From assembly GCA_050313995.1 (NCBI GenBank), contig JBNPMM010000002.1: a stretch of 64,000 bases of DNA. One strand, 5' to 3'. The notes under the pieces were generated by a model that made no database searches, had not been told where the DNA came from, and worked only from the letters and a program-made list of their open reading frames with translations. The position numbers and the translations under genes are program-made. Below are positions 46,642-55,162 of this stretch, in pieces. Numbering within the stretch: position 1 is the stretch's first letter; every line of letters starts with the position of its first letter. The stretch is from JAUMWX01 sp023394215 (GTDB taxonomy: Bacteria > Bacillota > Clostridia > Tissierellales > Peptoniphilaceae).

Positions 46642-47151
46642 TTATATAAAGTTTACCCTCTCAGTTCTCGCTTTTTCAGGATAATCATAGTCTGCATAGC
46701 CTAAGGCTGCAACCGCATAATTTACATGACTCTCAGGAATACCGTAAACATTAAGCAAGTTTCTTACGTGCACATCATCACAAACTCCCCTAAGTTGATT
46801 AATCCAGCAACATCCAAGTTCCAAAGCATTTGCTGCAAGATATATATTTTCCATAGCCGTTGCCGTATCCACCTGTCCAAACTGATGATCTCTCGGAACG
46901 GTTATTATCACCAAGGCTCTCGCACCGTAAAAATTGTACTTTTCATTTCCAAGAGCCTTACCCATAAGATTTTCCAACTTAGCTATGTCCTCTTTTTCAG
47001 TCAAGACCGTATAAAGCCTCTCCTGAGCATTCATACCTGTTGGAGAATGAAGGGCTATTTCAAGTATTTTTTCAAGTTTATCTCTTTCTACGCTTTTATC
47101 TGCAAACTTTTTAGTACTTCTTCTTGTTAATAAATTTTGTAAAGCATCCAT
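46642..47151 (-). CDS. Nitroreductase-family flavoprotein
   Basis: 169 residues, small FMN-binding member. RRSTKKFADKSVERDKLEKIL at the N-terminus contacts FMN; SPTGMNAQERLYTVLT, VDTATAMENIYLAANALELGCCWI and ESHVNYAVAALGYADYDYPEKART complete the fold. Such enzymes reduce nitro compounds, quinones or enones with NAD(P)H. A single-gene unit with a TATAAT-like box about 40 bases upstream and its own terminator. Natural substrate cannot be read from the sequence. Confidence 0.92.
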   Translation of the reverse strand: MDALQNLLTRRSTKKFADKSVERDKLEKILEIALHSPTGMNAQERLYTVLTEKEDIAKLENLMGKALGNEKYNFYGARALVIITVPRDHQFGQVDTATAMENIYLAANALELGCCWINQLRGVCDDVHVRNLLNVYGIPESHVNYAVAALGYADYDYPEKARTERVNFI

Positions 47152-47261
47152 AACTTATCCTTCCTTATTATTTTTCTATTTAAATTATAGCAAAAAATAA
47201 GGATCATAATTAATTTTTTTTAATAATGATGGCACTTTTAAATCTAAAAATAAGTTAAAAT

Positions 47262-47522
47262 ATCCTTAGGACACTAAGATCTTAATGATGCAAAAAACTT
47301 TGAGAAAGGCCTTCTCACCCATGCTATCCGGAGGTTTTTTGCTTGCTTATGAGGTAGTCATCGCCTCCTAAGCACCTTAACTATTTAGAGCTGTCAATAG
47401 TTGGCATAGGAGATATTCTCTATCTCTATGGTCTCTCACCCATAAAATATCCCCTATGTATGATGACATCGATCGAAAAAAATACCCGATATGCTGCATA
47501 ACGGCAAATCGGGTATTTTTTA
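47262..47522 (+). ncRNA. Structured non-coding RNA candidate next to abiF
   Basis: The 449-base gap between the nitroreductase and abiF genes is dense in foldable sequence. Hairpins: 47345-47373 (GCTTATGAGG/CCTCCTAAGC), 47379-47402 (AACTATT/AATAGTT), 47405-47430 (10 bp with one bulge), and a terminator 47484-47522. Two copies of TCTCACCCAT-n-TATCC lie at 47313-47329 and 47434-47452. TAAAAT at 47256-47261 could be a -10 box. Published abiF RNA motifs are structured RNAs found beside Abi_2 genes; I infer this is one, without having matched the consensus. Strand is uncertain: the terminator works both ways and TTGATA-18-TAATAA lies on the minus strand. Confidence 0.5.
47484..47522. terminator. 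Bidirectional terminator between the RNA candidate and abiF
   Basis: AAATACCCGAT and ATCGGGTATTT form an 11-bp stem with A and T runs on both sides; it can end both the RNA candidate and abiF. Confidence 0.85.
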
Positions 47523-47600
47523 TTAGAAAGTGAAATAAATATATATCAAATTTTGAAATCATAAAATCTGCATATGTGCATTTAAATATAAACTAAGGTC

Positions 47601-48542
47601 CTATATCTCCTCCTCATTGAAGTTTAGGGGAAATCCTATAGATCTCATAAGTTTTTCATAGACTATACTCGGTATGTTTGCCCTGAGCCTTCTTGTCCTT
47701 TTCACCAAGGACTGCCTTATACTTAAAAACTGGCTCCTCGACATAAGGGCTCGCATTGACAAATAGACAGAATAAAGGTCGTCTCGCTTTCTTTCTTCAA
47801 GTTCTTCATCAAACAAAGATTTAAAATATATTATGGGTTTTTCAAACCTATAGCCCAATATTAAATTATCATGAGCACAAAGATTCCTAAGATCCTTAAC
47901 ATTGCTAAGATAGGATTCAAGCTTCTTAGGACTGAGATGGTCTTCCAACTCCATTTTAAGGTTATCTTCTATAAATTTCTCAAACTCATCGGCAACTTCT
48001 ATTCTATCCTCATGAAGCATGGTCTGATATATATTTATAAGTTTACCGAAGGAAATAAAATTTACAAGGAACCAAAAGGGGATACTGCCATATTTATTTA
48101 TATAATGTCCCATAGATTTCCTATAATTCTGCTCATTTGAAAATCTATCTATGGTTTTTTCCATATCAAAGATGTTGGTAAGAACTAAGGGATCATCTCT
48201 TACAAAATTTCTCTTATCAAGATATGAATTGTCGCTTGGGTGATTTTTTGTAAATATATAAGAAATAATACTCCTTGCATGCCTTTCTATCTCTAAAGTA
48301 GTTCCTAAAAGCTTTTGTTTTAACTCCTTTTCAAAATCATGTATATATAAAAGGTGTTCAAAGCTTATTCCTCTTATGTATCTTCCGTCCTTATCAGTCA
48401 CAAAAGCGGATGTGGCATTTATCAGTTTATAATAATTGAAATGAAGCAAACTTTTTTTAGCAAATTCTGGATTTGCAATTAAAAGTCCTCTTGATTCAAG
48501 TATATCCAACTGTTGACTCAATGTTTTAAAATATGTCTTCAT
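47601..48542 (-). CDS. AbiF/AbiD-type abortive-infection HEPN protein
   Basis: 313 residues, Abi_2 family. N-terminal YFKTLSQQLDILESRGL and FAKKSLLHFNYYKLINA are characteristic; the active-site-like HEPN motif R-x4-H is intact as RNLCAH (219-224). HEPN proteins of this sort are RNases that act as toxins or phage-defence effectors. Family knowledge: AbiF genes commonly sit beside a structured RNA thought to restrain the toxin, and AbiF has been proposed as kin of the Cas13 ancestor. A single gene with its own SD (AGGAGG), terminator, and the RNA candidate just past its 3' end. Activity here is inferred. Confidence 0.88.
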   Translation of the reverse strand: MKTYFKTLSQQLDILESRGLLIANPEFAKKSLLHFNYYKLINATSAFVTDKDGRYIRGISFEHLLYIHDFEKELKQKLLGTTLEIERHARSIISYIFTKNHPSDNSYLDKRNFVRDDPLVLTNIFDMEKTIDRFSNEQNYRKSMGHYINKYGSIPFWFLVNFISFGKLINIYQTMLHEDRIEVADEFEKFIEDNLKMELEDHLSPKKLESYLSNVKDLRNLCAHDNLILGYRFEKPIIYFKSLFDEELEERKRDDLYSVYLSMRALMSRSQFLSIRQSLVKRTRRLRANIPSIVYEKLMRSIGFPLNFNEEEI

Positions 48543-48605
48543 GTAGGCCTCCTTTTCATTATTTTAACATATAGATTAAGTTTGATAAAAGTTTACAAAA
48601 AATTT

Positions 48606-48634
48606 GTGACAAGTTTAATTTTTAATGATATAAT
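48606..48634 (+). promoter_or_regulatory. Promoter of the YehR-like lipoprotein gene
   Basis: GTGACA (48606-48611), 17 bases, TATAAT (48629-48634), 34 bases before the start codon. Confidence 0.6.
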
Positions 48635-48667
48635 GATGACTGAAAAATAAATTTTAAGGAGAATTTA

Positions 48668-49138
48668 ATGAAAAAGTTTAAATCATTATTACTTGGCTTG
48701 GTTTTAATCCTTGCCCTAACAGCTTGCGGAAACAAATCTGCTGAAACTAAACCTGTTGCAAAAGCTACTTTTGAGCAAAACGGAGTAAATGTTGAGATGC
48801 TTTTCTATGCAGAAGCTGACAAAATCACTAAAATAGAACAAAAATCAACTATAGATTTCTCAAAATTGGATGAAAGTCAAAAGAAAATAATTGAAGCAAA
48901 TTCAAAAACTGCAAAAGAACTTTATTCAAACATAAAGGGTACTGAATACAAAACAGAAACTAAGGATAACATCCTAACAGAAACTATATCTATGAATGTA
49001 GGAGATCCTACAACTCTTAAGGCACTTATGGCTGCAAAACTTTTACCTACAAGCTCTGACAATGTTTCAAGCTTGTCTTTGAGTGCTACAAAAGAAAGCC
49101 TTTCTAAGAACGGCTTCAAGGTTGAAGATTTGAAATAA
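48668..49138 (+). CDS. YehR-family (DUF1307) lipoprotein
   Basis: 156 residues. Lipoprotein signal with lipobox LTAC (Cys20). The mature part matches the DUF1307/YehR pattern: an early strand pair (ATFEQNGVNVEMLFYAEADKITKIEQKSTIDF), a helix, then GTEYKTETKDNILTETISMNV and a final NGFKVEDLK. Function unknown in the family. A second, diverged copy lies at 53767-54207, and the two bracket the amino-acid transporter genes. Good SD AAGGAG and its own promoter and terminator. Confidence 0.85.
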   Translation: MKKFKSLLLGLVLILALTACGNKSAETKPVAKATFEQNGVNVEMLFYAEADKITKIEQKSTIDFSKLDESQKKIIEANSKTAKELYSNIKGTEYKTETKDNILTETISMNVGDPTTLKALMAAKLLPTSSDNVSSLSLSATKESLSKNGFKVEDLK

Positions 49139-49164
49139 TTGATATACCTAAAATATAAAATTTG

Positions 49165-49198
49165 TGTTGAGGCGGTAAAAAGCTGCCTCAACTTTTTT
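49165..49198 (+). terminator. Terminator of the YehR-like gene
   Basis: GTTGAGGC and GCCTCAAC form a stem followed by six T, 26 bases after the stop. Confidence 0.85.
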
Positions 49199-49206
49199 AT
49201 ATAATA

Positions 49207-49246
49207 AAACCTTAGAACAATCTCTATCGCTTGTCCTAAGGTTTTT
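49207..49246. terminator. Terminator serving the SBP-permease gene from the opposite strand
   Basis: AAACCTTAGAACAA pairs with TTGTCCTAAGGTTT (one mismatch); the minus strand continues into TTTTATTATATA. Confidence 0.7.
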
Positions 49247-49315
49247 GTATCTTAAATATTCTCTTTAAATAAGACTTATAAAATCTCCACTTACCGCATC
49301 TTAATAAAAATCCCT

Positions 49316-50869
49316 TCAATTGACCTTATTATGCATAATGGTATCCCTACTTATCTTATCGTAACTTTCAGGTCCCATAAGCTTTTTCTCTATAAGGTGT
49401 AGGATTCCCGCAACACTCAGGGTCATTATCAGATAAATTGCCGATGTAATCGCATAGGTTTCAAAATACTTAAAGTTTGCCCCCGCAATGGATCTTGTCG
49501 TAAAGAAAAGTTCCTGTACGGATATTACATTCAAAACGGAAGTATCTTTAATATTTACTATAAACTCGTTTCCTATAGCCGGTAGGGAATTTTTCAAGGC
49601 CTGCGGCAAAACTACATAAAGCATGGTTTGAAAATGAGTCATCCCCAAAGCTCTGCCTGCCTCGGACTGCCCCTTGTCTATAGAATTTATACCTCCTCTT
49701 ATAAGTTCAGCCATATAGGCTCCCGTATTTACGGATACAACTATAAATGCTGACGTCATAGGCTTCATATCTATATTGAAGAAAAGCTGCAAACCGTAAT
49801 AGAAAAGCATAGCCTGTACTATCATAGGGGTACCCCTGAAAACTTGTACATATATGTTCAAAACAAATTTAAAAAACGCCAAAATTATGTTAAAAACAAT
49901 ATTTCTTCCCTTAGGTATAGTCCTAATAATACCTGCTATCATACCGATTATAAGCCCTATAAGAGTCCCTATAAAGGATATTATTACAGTGTTTTTAACC
50001 CCGCTTATGAACATAGGCAGATTTTCGTTAAAGATTGAAACTATATCTCCGCCCTGTTTTAACTGGAAGCCTATTACCTCATCCATCAGCTCCTGTCTCT
50101 TCTCTTCGCTTATGGTGGCCAGTATCTTATTTATAGGCTCCTTTAAATCCGAATCTTTTTTTAATCCTATGGCTATCTCCTCATCCTCAGGCGAAAGCTT
50201 AAAGCCTTGACCCTGATTGAAAACAATCATCTTTACATTCGGATTTGCCTTTTCGGCTGAGATACCCTCCGGACGCTCAGAAACATAGCCGTCTATTTTC
50301 CCGCTGTCAAGAGCGACCCTTACAGCCGTAAAATCTGTAAATGCCGGATGATGAATTACCCCCGGTACCTGGTCTATTATATCGTCATGCAAACTGTTCA
50401 GCATAGCTCCAAGCCTTGCTCCTTCAAAGTCGGCCAAGGAAGAAGCATTACTATACTTTGAATCCTTCTTTACAACTATTACCGTATCAACCCTATAATA
50501 GATATCCGTAAAATCTATCTGCTTTTTTCGCTCCTCTGTGGGGCTCATGCCGGCTATAATTGCATCAACCTTTCCGGACATAACCGCAGGCGGCAACCCG
50601 TCCCATTCCGTCTTAACTATTACAAGCTCTCTTCCAAGCCCTTCAGCTACGATTTTAGCTATCTGAACATCATAGCCGTTTGCATATTCACCGTTTGTTC
50701 CCTCTATAGGAACAGCTCCGTTTGAATCATCCTGCTGGGTCCAATTATACGGTGCATAGGACGCCTCCAAACCAACCCTGAAACTTTGCTTTTCTCCTTC
50801 GGCAAAAGCAAAAGAAGGTATGATAACAAGCAAAACCGCAAACAATACAAGAATCTTTTTTTTCATCAT
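49316..50869 (-). CDS. Amino-acid ABC transporter, fused binding protein and permease (copy 2)
   Basis: 517 residues. Signal peptide (1-24), an SBP_bac_3 binding domain (about 28-270: [54 protein letters not shown]), then a permease domain with five helices and the EAA loop AGRALGMTHFQTMLYVVLPQALKNSLPAIGNEF. The SBP-permease fusion is known from GlnP-like systems of Gram-positive bacteria. The copy at 51763-53307 is about two thirds identical by eye. It has no ATPase of its own; it lies 159 bases downstream of the GlnQ-type gene and probably shares it. Confidence 0.93.
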   Translation of the reverse strand: MMKKKILVLFAVLLVIIPSFAFAEGEKQSFRVGLEASYAPYNWTQQDDSNGAVPIEGTNGEYANGYDVQIAKIVAEGLGRELVIVKTEWDGLPPAVMSGKVDAIIAGMSPTEERKKQIDFTDIYYRVDTVIVVKKDSKYSNASSLADFEGARLGAMLNSLHDDIIDQVPGVIHHPAFTDFTAVRVALDSGKIDGYVSERPEGISAEKANPNVKMIVFNQGQGFKLSPEDEEIAIGLKKDSDLKEPINKILATISEEKRQELMDEVIGFQLKQGGDIVSIFNENLPMFISGVKNTVIISFIGTLIGLIIGMIAGIIRTIPKGRNIVFNIILAFFKFVLNIYVQVFRGTPMIVQAMLFYYGLQLFFNIDMKPMTSAFIVVSVNTGAYMAELIRGGINSIDKGQSEAGRALGMTHFQTMLYVVLPQALKNSLPAIGNEFIVNIKDTSVLNVISVQELFFTTRSIAGANFKYFETYAITSAIYLIMTLSVAGILHLIEKKLMGPESYDKISRDTIMHNKVN

Positions 50870-51028
50870 TTTCTCCTAAATCTTTAGGGGCAAGGGTCAA
50901 AACCAAACCAATTTTATTCAATTTAGCGTATAACTCAAAACACCTATTTTTCTTTAAAATATATTATCATAAATTGATTTTACTACTAAGAAATTTAAAT
51001 ATTAAAACCTATATTTATAAAATATTAT

Positions 51029-51754
51029 TCATATCTTTAAAAATTCTCTTGTCCTTGCAAATTCCGGATTGGTGAATATCTTTTCAGGGTCGGAATCCTC
51101 AAGTATTACTCCCTGATCCATAAAAATTACCCTATTTGCAACTTTTCTTGCAAACTCCATCTCATGAGTAACTACTATCATGGTAAATCCCATTTCAGCA
51201 AGCCTCCTCATTGTATTTAAAACTTCATCAACCATTTCCGGATCCAAAGCCGAAGTAGGTTCATCAAAAAGCATAATCTTAGGTTCCATGGCAAGGGCCC
51301 TCGCTATAGCAACCCTCTGCTTTTGTCCACCGGAAAGCTGACTCGGTCTTGCATTATGGTATTCCCCCATACCCACTAAATCCAAATAGTGCTCCGCCTT
51401 TTCTCTCGCATCTGCTGAAGATCTCTTTAAAACCTTCTCTTGGGCTATAGTACAATTCTTTATTGCTGTCATATTTTCAAACAGGTTGAAGGACTGAAAT
51501 ACCATACCGAGATTTTTACTGTACTCATAAGGGTTTACATCATTGGAAAGTACATTTTTCCCCTCAAAAATTACCTGTCCGGAATCCGCCTTTTCAAGCA
51601 AATTCAAACACCTCAAAAGAGTAGACTTGCCCGATCCCGATGAACCTATTACAGCTATTACTTCCCCTTCTTTTATAGAAAAATTTATGCCCTTCAAAAC
51701 TTCATTTTGCCCGAAGGATTTCTTTAATTCTTTTACTTCCAATATTGTTGCCAT
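51029..51754 (-). CDS. glnQ: Amino-acid ABC transporter ATPase
   Basis: 241 residues, polar amino-acid class. Walker [11 protein letters not shown]-loop [14 protein letters not shown], signature [15 protein letters not shown], Walker [16 protein letters not shown]-loop VVTHEM, and the C-terminal [15 protein letters not shown]. Eight bases after the T-box-controlled SBP-permease gene, with GGAGG before its start, so it is the second gene of that transcript. It may also energise the separate copy downstream. The symbol reflects family, not a proven glutamine specificity. Confidence 0.93.
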   Translation of the reverse strand: MATILEVKELKKSFGQNEVLKGINFSIKEGEVIAVIGSSGSGKSTLLRCLNLLEKADSGQVIFEGKNVLSNDVNPYEYSKNLGMVFQSFNLFENMTAIKNCTIAQEKVLKRSSADAREKAEHYLDLVGMGEYHNARPSQLSGGQKQRVAIARALAMEPKIMLFDEPTSALDPEMVDEVLNTMRRLAEMGFTMIVVTHEMEFARKVANRVIFMDQGVILEDSDPEKIFTNPEFARTREFLKI

Positions 51755-51762
51755 AAGCCCTC

Positions 51763-53307
51763 CTAATTACTGCTTTTCATGACGTTGCTAACTTTCACAA
51801 GTTTTTCGTAGTTCTCTTTACCCATAAGTCTTCTTTCAAGCAAGTGAAGAAGACCCGCTATACTTAAAGTCATTACCAAATAAATTATAGATGTAATTGC
51901 ATAAGTTTCAAAATATTTAAAGTTTGCCCCCGCAATAGACTTGGTTGTAAAGAAAAGCTCTTGTACGGATATTACATTAAGTACCGATGTATCTTTAATG
52001 TTTACTATAAACTCATTTCCTATCGATGGCAATATATTTTTAAAAGCCTGCGGCAAAATCACATATATCATTGATTGAAAATGATTCATACCCAAAGCGT
52101 ATGTCGCCTCTCCCTGACCCTTGTCTATGGAATTTATACCTCCCCTTACAAGCTCTGCCATATAAGCACCCGTATTTACGGACACAACAATAAAAGCGGA
52201 GGTCATAGGGCTCATATTGATATCAAAAAACTGTTGTAGTCCATAGTAAAAAAGCATGGCCTGTACTATCATAGGGGTTCCTCTGAAAACTTGGACATAT
52301 ATGTTAAGTATTCCCTTAAAAATTGATAAAATAAAATTCACAAAAGCATTTCTTGAGCTCGGAAGGGTCTTAAATATTCCCACAAACATACCTATAAGAA
52401 GTCCGATAAGAGTGCCTATAAAAGATATTATAACTGTATTTACAAGTCCGCTTATAAACATAGGTAGGTTGTCCTTAAATATGGATACAATATTTCCCCC
52501 GCCTCCAAGTTGAATATTTACCATATCATCCATAAGTTTTTGCCTTCTTTCCGGACTGAAATTTGATAAGACAGTATTAATTTTTTCCCTTAAATCGGAA
52601 TTTTTCTTAAGTCCTATAGCAACTGCCACATCATCAGCTGAAACTTCAAAACCCTTTTCAAGCTCCACCATAGAAAACTTGTTATTTGCCCTTGAAGCTG
52701 AGATACCCTCAGGTCTTTCAGATACATATGCATCTATCTTGCCGCTTTCAAGAGCAACTCTCATGGCTGAAAAATCCGTAAACGCCGGCTGATGGTCCAC
52801 TTCCGGAATCTGATCTATAACCCTATCATGAAAAGTGTTAAGCTGACCCGCAACCCTTGCTCCCCTAAAGTCTTCCAAACTCTTCGCTCCGCTATACTTG
52901 GAATCCTTCTTGGTCACAAGCACCAAATTGGACTCATAATAATTTTCCGTAAAATCTATTTCCTTCTTTCTTTCTTCTGTAGGACTCATACCGGCTATAA
53001 TTGCATCTATCTTACCGGAAGTAAGTGCCGGCGCAAGTCCATCCCATTCCGTCTTAACTATTACAAGTTCTCTGTCCAAACCCTCAGCTATAAGCTTTGC
53101 AATCTGAACATCATATCCGTTTGCATATTCTCCCTTGGCCCCTTCTATAGGAACCGCTCCGTTTGAATCATTTTGCTGAGTCCAGTTAAAAGGGGCATAA
53201 GCCGCCTCCATACCAACCCTAAACTTAGGCTTTTCTCCCTCCGCCATAACAAAAGCCGGAAAAACCGTCATAAATACTAAAACAATTAACAACAATCTTT
53301 TTTTCAT
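51763..53307 (-). CDS. Amino-acid ABC transporter, fused binding protein and permease (copy 1, T-box regulated)
   Basis: 514 residues, same layout as the copy at 49316-50869: signal peptide, SBP_bac_3 domain ([40 protein letters not shown]) and permease domain with the coupling loop [25 protein letters not shown]. The near-identical residues around the binding cleft suggest related but perhaps not equal ligands. It is first in the operon with glnQ and is preceded by a T-box leader, so its expression should rise when one tRNA is uncharged; this makes the cargo, or a precursor, an amino acid in that tRNA's pathway. Confidence 0.93.
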   Translation of the reverse strand: MKKRLLLIVLVFMTVFPAFVMAEGEKPKFRVGMEAAYAPFNWTQQNDSNGAVPIEGAKGEYANGYDVQIAKLIAEGLDRELVIVKTEWDGLAPALTSGKIDAIIAGMSPTEERKKEIDFTENYYESNLVLVTKKDSKYSGAKSLEDFRGARVAGQLNTFHDRVIDQIPEVDHQPAFTDFSAMRVALESGKIDAYVSERPEGISASRANNKFSMVELEKGFEVSADDVAVAIGLKKNSDLREKINTVLSNFSPERRQKLMDDMVNIQLGGGGNIVSIFKDNLPMFISGLVNTVIISFIGTLIGLLIGMFVGIFKTLPSSRNAFVNFILSIFKGILNIYVQVFRGTPMIVQAMLFYYGLQQFFDINMSPMTSAFIVVSVNTGAYMAELVRGGINSIDKGQGEATYALGMNHFQSMIYVILPQAFKNILPSIGNEFIVNIKDTSVLNVISVQELFFTTKSIAGANFKYFETYAITSIIYLVMTLSIAGLLHLLERRLMGKENYEKLVKVSNVMKSSN

Positions 53308-53397
53308 TTTACTCTCCTAAAATAAATTTTATAAGCAGCTTGTAAAACTTGAATAATTCCATATATACAAATGGGCTAAATTCCTCGGGCTTTAAAT

Positions 53398-53662
53398 AAA
53401 AAAGAGCCTTCGTCCAAGTCATAGACTTGGGACGAAAGCTCGTGTTACCACCCAAATTCACTTATAGCTCACGCTATAGGCCTTAGCAAGTACAATCATA
53501 CTCCTTTGCTGTAACGTGCAAACCACGTCACCCGATCAAAAAATCCCGGATGCTGCTCAGAGTCTTTATTCGCTAAAACTTCCACTATCCCCTTTCACCT
53601 TACGGGACTCTCTGCAAATGGATTTATAATAGCTACTCTTCTCTTCAATGCATTTCTTATTG
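53398..53662 (-). promoter_or_regulatory. T-box riboswitch controlling the amino-acid transporter
   Basis: Reading the minus strand: a stem I region with GAAGAGAAGAGTAG, AGAGAGTCC and CGAATAAAGACTC, further stems, the T-box GGGTGGTAACACGAGC (53440-53455), and a terminator hairpin GAGCTTTCGTCC/GGACGAAGGCTC (53404-53441) followed by six T. Uncharged tRNA would pair with the GGTGG bulge and block the terminator. The specifier lies in CGAATAAAGAC; the alignment gives AUA, UAA or AAA, so Ile or Lys are possible and I cannot choose. Confidence 0.9.
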
Positions 53663-53668
53663 TCCTAT

Positions 53669-53696
53669 ATCTTATCACAAATAAATATTCTGTCAA
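53669..53696 (-). promoter_or_regulatory. Promoter of the T-box transcript
   Basis: Minus strand TTGACA (53691-53696), 16 bases, TAAGAT (53669-53674), immediately upstream of the T-box leader. Confidence 0.75.
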
Positions 53697-53766
53697 GATA
53701 ATTTAATAAATTCTTATAATCATTATCAAAATATGCTACAATGTCCTATATAAAAAAGGAGTGCTT

Positions 53767-54207
53767 ATGAAAAAAAGAATATTTTTAATACTTGGTCTGC
53801 TTGCCCTATTTACAATCACAGCTTGCAGTCGAAAAACAAAAGAAGGAGACTATGATTATAAAGTTCAACACGCATATGGAAATTCAAATTATACCATGCT
53901 GATATGGGTAAAAAATGATACCATAAACAGGATTGAAAATACCATAGAAATGAATACAAAAAACCAAGATAAAATCCTTGTTTCTCAAATGGAAGATACC
54001 TTCAAAAGGCTGTCAAATGCCTATTCTCAAATTGAAGGCGCTACATTTTCTTGGAAAAATGACGGGAATATTTATACCATAAAGATAACTGCTCAAAACA
54101 AACCAGCTATAGATTTCTTGGTTGAACAAGGTGTTATAAAGTCATCGAGCCTTACCACTCATAAAAAATACCTGGAGGGTATAGGGGCAAAAATAAAGAA
54201 AAACTGA
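53767..54207 (+). CDS. YehR-like (DUF1307) lipoprotein, second copy
   Basis: 146 residues from the ATG at 53767, which has AAGGAG five bases upstream (an in-frame GTG two codons earlier overlaps that site). Lipobox ITAC. The mature part parallels the protein at 48668-49138 (early strand pair, NTIEMNTKNQDKILVSQMEDTFKRLSNAYSQIEGATFSW, and a final IGAKIKKN) but identity is low. Divergent from the T-box transcript. Function unknown; association with amino-acid uptake is by position only. Confidence 0.75.
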   Translation: MKKRIFLILGLLALFTITACSRKTKEGDYDYKVQHAYGNSNYTMLIWVKNDTINRIENTIEMNTKNQDKILVSQMEDTFKRLSNAYSQIEGATFSWKNDGNIYTIKITAQNKPAIDFLVEQGVIKSSSLTTHKKYLEGIGAKIKKN

Positions 54208-54279
54208 TGTATTTAAGATCTTTTCATTACAATTCAGTAATAAACAAGTTATTATCTTGGCGCAAATAAATCGTCTTGC

Positions 54280-54313
54280 TATTATTGAATTAGCTTAAGC
54301 TAACTCAATAATA
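54280..54313. repeat. 34-bp near-perfect palindrome
   Basis: TATTATTGA and its complement frame a central TTAGCTTAAGCTAA; one base pair of 17 is mismatched. No T-run follows, so it is more operator-like than terminator-like. It lies 21 bases before the start of the small membrane gene at 54334. Confidence 0.6.
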
Positions 54314-54333
54314 TTAAAATTAGAGGTAATCTT

Positions 54334-54537
54334 ATGAAAATGAAACGATTGATTCCAATCGCTATATTGGCAGGTCTTTGTTTGCTGTCTCCTGCTATAG
54401 GAACTTATATTTCAAAAACTCTCGACATTGTTCCTGATAATTTTTCAATTGCCAGAATCTCAAACTATGCTTGGGGAATCAGAACCGCCTGTCTAATATT
54501 GGCTATGTATTTCGTTTTTGAAAAGGAAGAAATATAA
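54334..54537 (+). CDS. Small two-helix membrane protein
   Basis: 67 residues with two hydrophobic segments (IPIAILAGLCLLSPAIGTYI and ACLILAMYFVFEKEE). Start preceded by GAGG. No family recognised. Four bases separate its stop from the ATG of the following secreted protein, whose ribosome site lies within this gene's 3' end, so the two are translationally linked. A helper or immunity role for its neighbour is a guess. Confidence 0.6.
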   Translation: MKMKRLIPIAILAGLCLLSPAIGTYISKTLDIVPDNFSIARISNYAWGIRTACLILAMYFVFEKEEI

Positions 54538-54541
54538 TTCT

Positions 54542-55129
54542 ATGAAAAAAACTTTTTCTTTGTTACTGGCTGCACTTATAATACTGTCAGGATTTACAGG
54601 CTATACTAAAAACTCGAATAATGAAATTGCCCTTCCAGATAGTGAAGTGGTTGAAGAATTCGACTATCGAATACAAGAAAATGATTACAATTTTAATAAT
54701 ATAATGCCTGCAGGACGTATCTCCTATAAAGTAAAAAAACTTGGAGTAAGCAGCGTAATAGGAAACTATACGGGACAGTCCGTTTCCGGTGAACCCGGTC
54801 TAACAATTTCTCTAAGTCAAATGGACTCTAAAACTTTTTCTGCAAGTTCAAATATTACTTGGGGACTTAAGGGCTTAGCAGAGGCTTCTTTAGGTTTCAG
54901 TTTTAGTGCAAGTAAGACAATAAAACATTCTGCAACAATAACCGTTCCACGTTTACATAATGGAAGGAAAGTTAAACGTGCAGAGATAAAAGCCTATGAA
55001 TTATATGATAAACACGATTTTAAAATAACATGGACAAGTTATCATGTAAAAAAAACTCATGTATTAGGAACTTATTGGGCTAAAAACCCAAGCGGATATC
55101 ACTACAAAGTAGTATATTACTATAAATAA
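54542..55129 (+). CDS. Secreted beta-rich protein of unknown function
   Basis: 195 residues from the ATG at 54542; an upstream TTG is less likely because AAGGAAG precedes the chosen ATG. Signal peptide (KKTFSLLLAALIILSGFTG). The mature part is Ser/Thr-rich with alternating strands (VSSVIGNYTGQSVSGEPGLTISLSQMDSKTF, ASLGFSFSASKTIKHSATITV), a pattern seen in beta-pore formers and secreted beta-sandwich proteins, and ends in Tyr-rich HYKVVYYYK. No family is claimed. It and the small gene before it are separated from neighbours by hairpins. Confidence 0.6.
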   Translation: MKKTFSLLLAALIILSGFTGYTKNSNNEIALPDSEVVEEFDYRIQENDYNFNNIMPAGRISYKVKKLGVSSVIGNYTGQSVSGEPGLTISLSQMDSKTFSASSNITWGLKGLAEASLGFSFSASKTIKHSATITVPRLHNGRKVKRAEIKAYELYDKHDFKITWTSYHVKKTHVLGTYWAKNPSGYHYKVVYYYK

Positions 55130-55134
55130 AACTC

Positions 55135-55156
55135 AAGGGGTGCCTCGGCACCCCTT
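55135..55156. terminator. Terminator between convergent genes
   Basis: AAGGGGTGC, CTC loop, GGCACCCCTT: a perfect stem between two convergent genes, with TATTATATTA after it. U-tract is interrupted. Confidence 0.65.
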
Positions 55157-55162
55157 ATTATA

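Noticed and set aside
47377..47562. 61-residue minus-strand frame inside the RNA candidate
   Set aside because: It runs through the bidirectional terminator hairpin and has no ribosome site; the region reads better as structured RNA.
54208..54279. Rho-independent terminator after the second YehR-like gene
   Set aside because: No stem with a following T-run was found; the palindrome further on lacks a U-tract.
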